64,000 nt of DNA from Candidatus Acidiferrales bacterium. GTDB lineage: Bacteria; Acidobacteriota; Terriglobia; Acidiferrales; UBA7541. The notes beneath the pieces are model-generated. The model worked only from the letters and a program-made list of their open reading frames with translations, was not told the origin of the DNA and made no database searches. The stretch spans positions 1 through 64,000 of the forward strand of contig JASHRN010000171.1 of assembly GCA_030037335.1 (NCBI GenBank). The letters run 5' to 3'. The position numbers were made by a program, and so were the translations under genes. Each line of letters begins with the position of its first letter. The stretch's first letter is position 1. This document shows, in pieces, positions 43,662 through 51,630 of the stretch.

Positions 43662-43939
43662 ATGCGCTTTCTGGATTCTAATCGAGTTTCTATGGGAAAT
43701 TAGAAATTGAGCCAACTCATTGAAAACAAAACGTGGACGCCAAGTCTAATCGAGGTTTTTCGCGAAAAAATTCGACCTATCGTCCATTTTCGAACACCGT
43801 CGGAATTGCCACCAATAGGTTTCTCCTTCGCTACTCGCCGGGCACAACCACGGCGGCCAGCCGGGCAGGATGTGCTAATCTTGAGACTCGTTGCCGCTTT
43901 CTTGCCGCAACGGCAGAGCCCCGCGGAGAATAGAACCCC

Positions 43940-45793
43940 ATGTGTGGAATTGTCGGCTACATCGGCTCTAAGAAAGTCGTGCCACTCATCCTAGATGGCT
44001 TGAAACGCCTCGAATATCGCGGCTACGACTCCGCGGGCGTCGCCGTTGTCAGTCAGAATGGCAAGCTCGAAATCCGCCGCGCTTCAGGCAAGCTGAGAAA
44101 TCTGGAAGAAGCCGTTCGCCTTTCGCCGCTCGAAGGCATGTATGGCATCGGCCATACGCGCTGGGCCACCCATGGCCGCCCCACGGAAGAAAACGCCCAT
44201 CCTCATCGCGACTGCACGGGCCAAATCGTCGTCGTCCACAACGGAATCATCGAGAACTATCTCGAACTGAAGCAGCAGCTCGCCGCCAAAGGCCACAAGT
44301 TCGTCACCGAAACCGATACCGAAGTCATCGCCCATCTTGTCGAAGCCAATTTGAACGGCAAGCTCGAAAATGCCGTCCAGAAAACCGTGAAGCAGCTCAC
44401 CGGCGTGTACGCTCTGGCGGTTGTCTCTACGAAGGACCCTCAGAAGATTGTCGCCGCGCGCTGGGGACCTCCCGCTGTTATCGGACTTGGCGAAAACGAG
44501 TTTTTCGTCGCCAGCGACATACCTGCTTTGTTGCACCACACGCGCAATGTTTTCTTCCTCGCCGATGGAGACATCGCTGTCATCACTCCCAGCGGCGTCC
44601 AATTAATGGATTTTGACGGCGCGGCGGTCGAGCGTCCCGTGCAGCACATCAGTTGGGATCCCATCATGGCCGAAAAGGGCGGCTTCAAACATTTCATGCA
44701 GAAGGAAATCTTCGAGCAGCCGCGCGCCGTACGCGACACGCTTGTCGGGCGCGTTTCCCTCGACTCTGGAAAAGTCTTTCTCGACGAAATGGACATCACC
44801 GAAGAAGAGTTCCGCGCCTTCCAAAACATTAAGATCGTCGCCTGCGGAACAAGCTGGCACGCCGGCCTCGCCGGGAAATTCATGATTGAGCACCTCGCGC
44901 AAGTGCCGGTGGAAGTCGACTACGGCAGCGAATTCCGCTACCGCGATCCCATCGTCGATCATCGCACGCTGGCCGTTGTCATCAGCCAGTCCGGAGAAAC
45001 CGCCGATACCATTGCCGCTCAGCGTGAGGCTCGCCAAAAGGGTGCGAAAACATTGGCCATTTGCAACGTCGTCGGCTCCATGATCACCCGCGAGGCTTCC
45101 GGGACTATTCTTACGCACGCCGGCCCGGAAATCGGCGTCGCATCCACGAAAGCCTTCACCGGCCAGCTTACAGCCCTGATGCTTCTTGCTTTGCATTTAG
45201 GAGAGTTGCGTGCCGGAACTTCTCCCGATGCCGCCAAAAACCTCGTCCAGGAAATGGCGCGCATTCCGCACAAAATGGAATGGATTCTCCAGCGCGACGA
45301 TCAGTACGAAGCTCTCGCTCGCCAATTTTTCCGCCACTCCGATTTTCTCTATCTTGGCCGCGGAATTCACTACCCCATCGCGCTCGAAGGCGCCCTCAAG
45401 CTCAAGGAAATTTCCTATATTCACGCCGAGGGCTATCCGGCCGGCGAAATGAAGCATGGACCCAACGCGCTCATCGACGAAAATCTCCCCGTCGTCATCA
45501 TCGCCACCCGCGACGAAAACGATCCAGCTTCCATGACTCGCTACGAAAAAACCGTCTCGAACATAAAAGAAGTCAAAGCCCGTGACGGCATCGTTATTTC
45601 CATTGTCACCGAAGGCGATCGTCTGGCTCGCGAGGCATCTGATCACGTCATCGAAATTCCTGCTGCACCCGAAGTCTTGACGCCCATTCTCGAAATCCTG
45701 CCGCTGCAACTTTTGGCCTATCACATTGCCGTCCGACGCGGCTGCGACGTGGACCAGCCCCGCAACCTCGCCAAGTCCGTCACGGTCGAGTAG
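43940..45793 (+). CDS. glmS: glutamine--fructose-6-phosphate aminotransferase
   Basis: 617 residues, normal GlmS length. N-terminal Ntn glutaminase with nucleophile Cys2 (MCGIVGYIG) and [13 protein letters not shown]; then two SIS domains with ACGTSWHAG and [12 protein letters not shown], and the C-terminal [18 protein letters not shown] and [10 protein letters not shown] tail. It makes glucosamine-6-phosphate, entry to UDP-GlcNAc for peptidoglycan and lipid A. The 280-nt upstream region shows no glmS-ribozyme core. The gene is in the same direction as the POTRA protein gene 41 nt downstream. Confidence 0.97.
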   Translation: MCGIVGYIGSKKVVPLILDGLKRLEYRGYDSAGVAVVSQNGKLEIRRASGKLRNLEEAVRLSPLEGMYGIGHTRWATHGRPTEENAHPHRDCTGQIVVVHNGIIENYLELKQQLAAKGHKFVTETDTEVIAHLVEANLNGKLENAVQKTVKQLTGVYALAVVSTKDPQKIVAARWGPPAVIGLGENEFFVASDIPALLHHTRNVFFLADGDIAVITPSGVQLMDFDGAAVERPVQHISWDPIMAEKGGFKHFMQKEIFEQPRAVRDTLVGRVSLDSGKVFLDEMDITEEEFRAFQNIKIVACGTSWHAGLAGKFMIEHLAQVPVEVDYGSEFRYRDPIVDHRTLAVVISQSGETADTIAAQREARQKGAKTLAICNVVGSMITREASGTILTHAGPEIGVASTKAFTGQLTALMLLALHLGELRAGTSPDAAKNLVQEMARIPHKMEWILQRDDQYEALARQFFRHSDFLYLGRGIHYPIALEGALKLKEISYIHAEGYPAGEMKHGPNALIDENLPVVIIATRDENDPASMTRYEKTVSNIKEVKARDGIVISIVTEGDRLAREASDHVIEIPAAPEVLTPILEILPLQLLAYHIAVRRGCDVDQPRNLAKSVTVE

Positions 45794-45821
45794 CCCGTTT
45801 TCGAATTACGCCGCATTGGCT

Positions 45822-45827
45822 TAGAAT
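45822..45827 (+). promoter_or_regulatory. -10 box 7 nt before the POTRA-protein start codon
   Basis: TAGAAT at 45822-45827; the predicted transcription start at 45834 coincides with the ATG at 45835, suggesting a leaderless mRNA. No clear -35, and no Shine-Dalgarno sequence. Confidence 0.4.
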
Positions 45828-45834
45828 AATCTGC

Positions 45835-47172
45835 ATGGATGCGTCGCGCCCTTCACTCCGCATTTCCGCGCCAACTTGCCTTGCTATCTTTATTGCTCTT
45901 GCACTCGCGGCCTTGTCTCCAGAGAGAGCGCTCGCGCAGGCCGCGCCCGCCGATTTCCAAGCGAAACTTTCGTCCGTCACCGAGATCGGCTCGCAAGCCT
46001 ACACCTCGGCTCAGGTCGCAGCGTTTGGCGGCTTACAAATCGGCTCCACAGTAGACCGCACCGCCATTCAAGTCGCCGCCGACCGCCTTGCTCGCTGCGG
46101 TCTATTCGCAACTGTGCGCTACCACTTCGCCACCGACGCAAACGGTCTCACCGTCACTTTCGAGCTTCAGGATGCGGAAACTTTTCCCATTTCCCTCGAC
46201 AATCTTCCGTGGATCACCGGCGATGACCTCACGCGCATCCTGGCTCAGGCCGGCATCCCCGGAAAAACTTCCGCGCCCGCGTCGGGCTCGATCGACGACA
46301 ACATCGCGCAAGCACTCCAACAAACTCTCCAAACCAAAGGCGTGCACGCAACGGTAAGCTTTTCCGTGATGCCTGTCCCCGGCAGCCCCGTCGGAACCAA
46401 TGACCGCGTCCTCGAATTCAAGGCTACCGGGGCCGATGTGCGCCTTGCCTCGCTTCAGTTCACTGATCCTCTTGCTGCCAACAATTCCGGGCTGCGAGAC
46501 CAGCTTGCAACGATCATCGGCAAGCCTTTTTCGCTCACCGCCGTCGAGCGCTTCGATTTTGACCAGGTCCGCCCGCTCTATCTTTCGCGTTCTTATCTCA
46601 ACGTCAATTTCTCCGCGCCCGAGATCCGTTTCTCCGGCTCCGATGCTGTCAACGTCACCGTGCCAATCGTGCCCGGCCCAACCTTTGTTTGGGGCGGCGT
46701 CACCTGGATTGGGAATCACGCGTACACAACCGCCGATCTCGACGCGCTCGTCAATGGAACCGGCCTCACTGCTGGCTTTCCCGTTGATGGCACGAAAATC
46801 GCCCCTCTATGGCAGAGCGTTCGCGCGGCCTACGGTCATCGCGGCTATATCGATGCCACCGTCGACCCGCATGCCACATTCAATGATGCTGCTCATCGCG
46901 CTTCCTATCAGGTGAACATCTCTGAAGGCGAGCAGTATCACATGGGCCAGCTTGTTCTCACCGGCCTCGCCATCGACGCCGAACGCCGCCTTCGTACCGC
47001 CTGGCGCATTCCAGAGGGCCAGGTTTTCGATCAGACTTACTGCGATTATTTTCTCGCGCGCGGAATCGCAGAAACTCTCAAGGGCCTGCCGGCAGGTCAG
47101 GCCACCATCAGCCACTACCTCGAAAAAAATCTGCAGCAAAAAACGGTTGATGTGATGATCGACTTCCAATAG
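45835..47172 (+). CDS. secreted POTRA-repeat protein lacking a beta-barrel
   Basis: 445 residues. Signal peptide (hydrophobic about 14-35, ending ALAQA). The mature protein shows at least three POTRA-like repeats: about 45-118 (the stretch from TEIGSQAYTSAQVAAFGGL to FELQD), about 280-365 (VTWIGNHAYTTADLDAL through GYIDATVD) and the last about 375-430 (GQLVLTGLAIDAERRLRTAW). In BamA/Omp85 proteins such repeats precede a membrane barrel, but here the protein ends right after them. It may be a periplasmic partner of an Omp85 protein. Function inferred only from the repeats. Confidence 0.7.
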   Translation: MDASRPSLRISAPTCLAIFIALALAALSPERALAQAAPADFQAKLSSVTEIGSQAYTSAQVAAFGGLQIGSTVDRTAIQVAADRLARCGLFATVRYHFATDANGLTVTFELQDAETFPISLDNLPWITGDDLTRILAQAGIPGKTSAPASGSIDDNIAQALQQTLQTKGVHATVSFSVMPVPGSPVGTNDRVLEFKATGADVRLASLQFTDPLAANNSGLRDQLATIIGKPFSLTAVERFDFDQVRPLYLSRSYLNVNFSAPEIRFSGSDAVNVTVPIVPGPTFVWGGVTWIGNHAYTTADLDALVNGTGLTAGFPVDGTKIAPLWQSVRAAYGHRGYIDATVDPHATFNDAAHRASYQVNISEGEQYHMGQLVLTGLAIDAERRLRTAWRIPEGQVFDQTYCDYFLARGIAETLKGLPAGQATISHYLEKNLQQKTVDVMIDFQ

Positions 47173-47183
47173 ATGTTCCGCGT

Positions 47184-47189
47184 TATACT
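47184..47189 (+). promoter_or_regulatory. -10 box upstream of larE
   Basis: TATACT at 47184-47189, 17 nt before the larE ATG, giving a predicted leader of about 11 nt. No clear -35. Confidence 0.35.
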
Positions 47190-47206
47190 GATTCCATAGT
47201 GATTCC

Positions 47207-48031
47207 ATGACCGACGCGCTGCAAAAACAAGAAGCGATGCTCGCCTCGCTCCGCCCGCTCGGCTCTTTGCTCGTCGCTTTTTCCGGCGGAGCCGATTCGG
47301 CCTATCTCGCTTGGGCCGCGCATCAGGCTCTCGGAAATCGCGCGCTCGCTGTCACCGCGCTTTCACCGAGTTTCTCCGCACACGATCGCCGCGAATCCGA
47401 ACGCTTCGCTGCCGAAAACGGCATTCGCCACGAATGCATCGAGACCAGCGAATTTTCGAATCCGCTTTATGTCGCCAACGACGCCGACCGCTGCTATCAC
47501 TGCAAAGATGAACTCTTCGACAAGCTCAAAGCTCTCGCGCACTCCCGTGGCTTTTCCGCCATCGCGTATGGCGTGAATGCCGACGACACGCACGAATTTC
47601 GCCCTGGCCATCGCGCCGCCGCCGAGCACAAGATTCTCGCGCCTCTTCTCGAAGCCGGCCTTCGCAAACAAGAAATTCGCGACCTCTCGTGGCTCGCAGG
47701 ACTTTCCACATGGGACCGTCCCGCCGCCGCTTGCCTTTCCTCGCGTGTCGCGTACGGAACCGCCGTCACTCCCGAACTCCTCGCCCGCATCGAGCGCGGC
47801 GAAACCTTTCTCCGCGAGCAGGGCTTCCGCCAGTTTCGCCTTCGCGTTCACGGCGAACTCGCCCGCATCGAAATTTCTCCCGATGAATTGGATCGAGCTA
47901 TGGGAAGTGAAATCCGTCAGAAAACTTCAGCTTTCCTGAAAGAACTGGGCTTTACTTACGTGACCATCGATCTCGAAGGCTACCGCACCGGCTCGCTCAA
48001 CGCCCTCATCAAAAAGCGCTCAGCACTTTAA
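47207..48031 (+). CDS. larE: LarE-family ATP-dependent sacrificial sulfur transferase
   Basis: 274 residues. N-type PP-loop SGGADSAYL (26-34) for adenylation of the substrate carboxylate, CYHCKDELF in the middle, and the sacrificial cysteine C176 in PAAACLSSR, the same number as in the characterised Lactiplantibacillus enzyme. LarE converts the carboxylates of the nicotinic-acid-derived precursor into thiocarboxylates for the nickel-pincer cofactor of lactate racemase. The partners larA, larB and larC are not in this window. ATG with no Shine-Dalgarno sequence. Confidence 0.9.
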   Translation: MTDALQKQEAMLASLRPLGSLLVAFSGGADSAYLAWAAHQALGNRALAVTALSPSFSAHDRRESERFAAENGIRHECIETSEFSNPLYVANDADRCYHCKDELFDKLKALAHSRGFSAIAYGVNADDTHEFRPGHRAAAEHKILAPLLEAGLRKQEIRDLSWLAGLSTWDRPAAACLSSRVAYGTAVTPELLARIERGETFLREQGFRQFRLRVHGELARIEISPDELDRAMGSEIRQKTSAFLKELGFTYVTIDLEGYRTGSLNALIKKRSAL

Positions 48032-48057
48032 CAGTTTGCCGGAAAACCTTTTGAATT

Positions 48058-48096
48058 GTCATTCCGAGAAGCAACACGACGAGGAATCTGCATTTT
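48058..48096 (+). repeat. GTCATTCCGA...GAGGAATCTGC interspersed repeat, copy 3
   Basis: Short copy: GTCATTCCGAGAAGCAACAC then GACGAGGAATCTGCATTTT. It lies between the convergent larE and DUF1501 genes. Outer sequences match copies 1 and 2. Confidence 0.6.
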
Positions 48097-48110
48097 ATAA
48101 TTGTTTCTTC

Positions 48111-49358
48111 TTAACTCTTCAAAATATTCAAAAACTTCGCCGGATCATTTTCAAATCCGGGAAACACCTGTCCCAAATCTTGATTCCCAAGGTGCTTCGT
48201 AACAATCTCGCCTAGCACGCTTCGGAAATCCGTCGTCACTGCCAAATCGCGATCCTGATACAACTGCCCGTCGCTCATTCCTGGCCACTTCGTATACACT
48301 TTTCCGCCTTTTACCGGTCCGCCCATCACCAACATGCAGTTTGCGTGTCCGTGATCTGTTCCGCGATTACCATTTTCGTGCGCCGTGCGTCCGAATTCCG
48401 ACATGCTGACAAACACCACGTCTTCCATCCGATCGCCCAAATCCTGATGGAACGCTGAAATTCCCTGCCCCAAATCGCCCAGCAAATTTGCAAGCTGCCC
48501 CTGCACTCCGCCTTCGTTCACGTGATTGTCCCAGCCGCCGCTGTCCAGAAAAGCCACTTCCATGCCCAAATCCGCCTTGAGCAGTTCAGCAATTTCCTGC
48601 AAACTTTTCCCGAAACGGCTCTTCGGATATTCCGCGCCATTCTCCGGCTGATAATTGTCTGGATCGAGTTTCTTCAGCGAATCAACCGCTTCAAACGTCT
48701 CCTGCCCCACTCCATGTAGCGCCTGATCCACCGTTTGCGCGTACATCGACTCGAATCCGCCTTCGGTCACCTGCGGATTGCCGTATAACCTAAACTGCTT
48801 CAGGTCCGGAATCGCAATCGCCGAAGCCTTGCCCCTAAGTGTCAGCGGCAAATAAGGCCCAAACGCCACCGCGCGAAAAGCGGACTCGCTTTTCTCCGGC
48901 ATTTCCTGAAGAGAGCGATTCAGCCAGCCATCCTCCGTGCTCCGCATGCCGGGCGTGCCCGATTCCATGAAGTCCTGCGCGTCAAAATGCGAGCGCGAAG
49001 GGTCAGGAGACCCCACGGCTTGCACAATCGCGAGCTGATTATTGTGAAAGAGCGCCTCAAGCGGCTGCAAGCTCGGATGCAATCCAAAAAATCCATCCAA
49101 GTCGATCACCGCTTCCTGACCGCCGCTCGTTGGCTGCGGAATCGCTATCGTGGGCCTGAGCGCGTAATAATTCGGCTCCGCAAACGGCACTACCATGTTC
49201 AAGCCATCCACCGCTCCGCGCTGGAACAGCACCACCAGTTTCTTTTTATTCGGCGCAGGTGTGTCCGCAATGGCCCGCCGCAAAAACGCCGGCATCGTGC
49301 TCATCCCAATCATCGCCACGCCGCCGCTCTTCAAAAAAACTCGCCGTGAAATCCTCAT
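48111..49358 (-). CDS. DUF1501 secreted protein (Tat signal)
   Basis: 415 residues. The N-terminus MRISRRVFLKSGGVAMIGMS is a twin-arginine signal, so the protein is exported folded. The body shows DUF1501 features: VVLFQRGAVDGLNMVVPF, the aspartate/histidine-containing AFLDSGGWDNHVN and SEFGRTAHENGNRGTDHGHANCMLVMGG, resembling a sulfatase-like fold with possible metal site. The exact activity is unknown. It follows the DUF1800 gene in the same direction (93-nt gap), the pairing seen widely in Acidobacteriota and Planctomycetota. Confidence 0.9.
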   Translation of the reverse strand: MRISRRVFLKSGGVAMIGMSTMPAFLRRAIADTPAPNKKKLVVLFQRGAVDGLNMVVPFAEPNYYALRPTIAIPQPTSGGQEAVIDLDGFFGLHPSLQPLEALFHNNQLAIVQAVGSPDPSRSHFDAQDFMESGTPGMRSTEDGWLNRSLQEMPEKSESAFRAVAFGPYLPLTLRGKASAIAIPDLKQFRLYGNPQVTEGGFESMYAQTVDQALHGVGQETFEAVDSLKKLDPDNYQPENGAEYPKSRFGKSLQEIAELLKADLGMEVAFLDSGGWDNHVNEGGVQGQLANLLGDLGQGISAFHQDLGDRMEDVVFVSMSEFGRTAHENGNRGTDHGHANCMLVMGGPVKGGKVYTKWPGMSDGQLYQDRDLAVTTDFRSVLGEIVTKHLGNQDLGQVFPGFENDPAKFLNILKS

Positions 49359-49451
49359 GACCGTTCTCCGTTCCCTTCCCTAACCCTTCGCGCGTCTCTT
49401 AGCTTCGCAATTTGATTGTGCTTTTGTTTGCTGACCACTGTGCAGTGATCA

Positions 49452-51449
49452 CTATCTTCTTTGAAATTCCGGCGAACCCAGCACCAGTCCCGCAATCAAT
49501 CCCTCATTGACGTGCTTCACCGGATCATCCAGCCGCGCCTGTAAAATTTGCGGATCGGAAAGCTGCTTTTCCAGCGTCACCCGCGTCTGCGAAGACACTT
49601 CGCCTCCTAGAAAATCATCCAGCGCCCGCGACAGCGCCAATTCGGGATTTGTGCTCGCATCCTGCCCCAGCAGTGCGTCCAAATCGGTGCTTGTCCCTGG
49701 CATATGGTTCGTTGCCAGCGTAAGTGCGAAATTCAGCCGGTTCAGCAGCGCCCCTGCATTCACCCACACGTCCGCCGTATCCGCGTACCCCGTCGGCGGC
49801 TCGCATTGGTACATCGGCTCGCCCATTCTGCCGAGCCATTGCACCAGTTGCGGTGAAATTGAAGTCTGCAAATCCAGCGCCCGCGCCGCGCTCACCGCAA
49901 CTTCAAACGGCGTCTTCACCTTCGCTCGAAAAGCCTCCTTCGACCAGAACTCCGGTGAGTAAATCATCGTCCGCAGCACCGCACGAATATCTCCATCGCT
50001 CTGCAGGAATTCATCTGCCATGCGGTCAACCAGCGCCTGCGGTGGATTGTCCGAAACAAACTGCTGCGCCAGCTCAAACGAAATATGCTTCGCCGTCGCC
50101 GGACTCGTCGCCAGCATGTGCAAAGCTTCCAGGCCATCCTTCATTCCACCGTAATCGAAGGTTTTTCCCATCACCGTTTTCGGCGACTGATCGTGAATCC
50201 GGTCATCAAAGAAAAACTGTGGATCCTTTCGCGGCGCGCGAATCGTCCAGCCGGTCAGGCACTCCGCCATCTGAATCACGTCCGCCTGCGTGTACCCGCC
50301 ATTGACGCCCAGCGTGTGCAACTCCATCACTTCGCGGCCGTAGTTCTCATTCAGCCCGCGATCCTCCTTTTTCGGAGGCAACCGCATCTGCATCTGCTGA
50401 TCCGCCGCGCCGCCCTGCGGAAATTCTCCCGGCTGAGGTGTCGTCGCCCCAGCGAATATCCCTTCGAATCTTCGCCGGCGCTGCGCCAGCTCAGCCTGCA
50501 TCTGCTGAAACGCAATTGGGTCCGCGCTGAGCCAGTTGTCCAGATAAAACAGCATCGCCGGACTTTCCGCCGTCGCCACCAGCAAATCCTCGAATTTCCC
50601 CATCGCTCGCGGCCGGATTGTGTGCTGCACGTAATCCGTAATCAGCCAGCGGTCCGCGCCCTTGTTCACGTTTACGTTGAAATGGTTTGCCCAGAAGTTA
50701 CTCATCACCTCGTAAAGCTGCCGGTCGCTGTAAATTGCGCGGTCAATCGTCGCGAGATCCAGCTCCGTCTGAATTCGCTGCGGCCCGGGCATCGTCTCGA
50801 ATTGAATCTGCGCAGGATCCATTCCCTGCTGCCGCAGCTCTTGCCGCTTCGCCTCCATCTCCTGCTGCATTTGCTGCCGGTATTCCTCCGGCGTGATGCC
50901 TTGCTGCTTCGCCACTTCATTTGGCGGCGGATATTTCTCGAGCAGCTCTTCCGAAGACATTCCGAGAGTCTTCAGTTCGCTCAATTTTCCATCCAGCGCC
51001 GCATCGTCGCCGGAATTGAAATTCAATTGTTGATTGATCCACTTCTCAAGCCCCATCTTGCGAATTCGCTCCACGTCTCCGGGCCGCGGCCCGTACGCCA
51101 GCCGGTTCAGCGCGTGCAGGATCGCTTCATCTTCTGTCAGTTGAGTAATCGGCAGGTTGCTCGCGAATGACTTGGGCAATTTCTTCCCTACGGCGGCTAG
51201 ATTGGCAGGAACGGTATTCCCAGCATCCGCGCGCGGCGCAAAGATAACGAGACCGCTAAAGCCACTGAAGAGCAGCACCGCGGCTAGCAGCACAAATCCG
51301 CCTGCGTCCAGCCGCTTGTTACTTTCAGTTCGACGAAAAATTCGGGGTTTTGTGGCCCTGTGCTGCCGAGGGATGGAGACTCTTCGCACGCCGATTCTTC
51401 TCTCCTCGTAGCTTAAACCCGACCCGCGTGACAAAGTTGTGAGTAGCAA
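49452..51449 (-). CDS. DUF1800 protein
   Basis: Up to 665 residues. After a basic segment and one hydrophobic stretch (about 49-72: FVLLAAVLLFSGFSGLVIF) that anchors or exports it, the DUF1800 domain begins with ILHALNRLAYGPRPGDVERI and includes NFWANHFNVNVNKG, NENYGREVMELHTLGVNGGYTQADVIQMAECLTGW and CEPPTGY. A Gln/Met/Glu-rich stretch (about 185-220) interrupts it, and a second Gln-rich segment sits near residue 340. Function unknown. The TTG start at 51449 is uncertain; GTG 51389 is an alternative. Paired with DUF1501 downstream. Confidence 0.88.
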   Translation of the reverse strand: MLLTTLSRGSGLSYEERRIGVRRVSIPRQHRATKPRIFRRTESNKRLDAGGFVLLAAVLLFSGFSGLVIFAPRADAGNTVPANLAAVGKKLPKSFASNLPITQLTEDEAILHALNRLAYGPRPGDVERIRKMGLEKWINQQLNFNSGDDAALDGKLSELKTLGMSSEELLEKYPPPNEVAKQQGITPEEYRQQMQQEMEAKRQELRQQGMDPAQIQFETMPGPQRIQTELDLATIDRAIYSDRQLYEVMSNFWANHFNVNVNKGADRWLITDYVQHTIRPRAMGKFEDLLVATAESPAMLFYLDNWLSADPIAFQQMQAELAQRRRRFEGIFAGATTPQPGEFPQGGAADQQMQMRLPPKKEDRGLNENYGREVMELHTLGVNGGYTQADVIQMAECLTGWTIRAPRKDPQFFFDDRIHDQSPKTVMGKTFDYGGMKDGLEALHMLATSPATAKHISFELAQQFVSDNPPQALVDRMADEFLQSDGDIRAVLRTMIYSPEFWSKEAFRAKVKTPFEVAVSAARALDLQTSISPQLVQWLGRMGEPMYQCEPPTGYADTADVWVNAGALLNRLNFALTLATNHMPGTSTDLDALLGQDASTNPELALSRALDDFLGGEVSSQTRVTLEKQLSDPQILQARLDDPVKHVNEGLIAGLVLGSPEFQRR

Positions 51450-51535
51450 CGAATCCGATAATAGCCGCCCACTTGCCTCTCAAAACCGCAGACGAAAAGC
51501 ACGATTTGCTGCGTTGTCGTCAAAAATTGCTGATG

Positions 51536-51552
51536 CAGGTGTACCTCACCTG
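51536..51552 (+). repeat. inverted repeat in the divergent DUF1800/kinase 2 spacer
   Basis: CAGGTG-TACCT-CACCTG, a perfect 6-bp inverted repeat with 5-nt loop, in the spacer between two divergent genes. It may be an operator or a chance hairpin. Confidence 0.35.
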
Positions 51553-51630
51553 TAGTCATTTTGCGACGAACCACACCGCATTTTCCTCGCGACCAACGCC
51601 GCCTTGCCTTGCCTCGTTCGTTCCCTTACC

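Noticed and set aside
43662-43939. glmS ribozyme upstream of glmS
   Set aside because: No AGCGCC cleavage-site core or the conserved GAC/GAGG elements are visible before the start codon.
43707-43994. 95-codon frame overlapping the start of glmS
   Set aside because: It runs into glmS in another frame, has no ribosome site and no recognisable motif.
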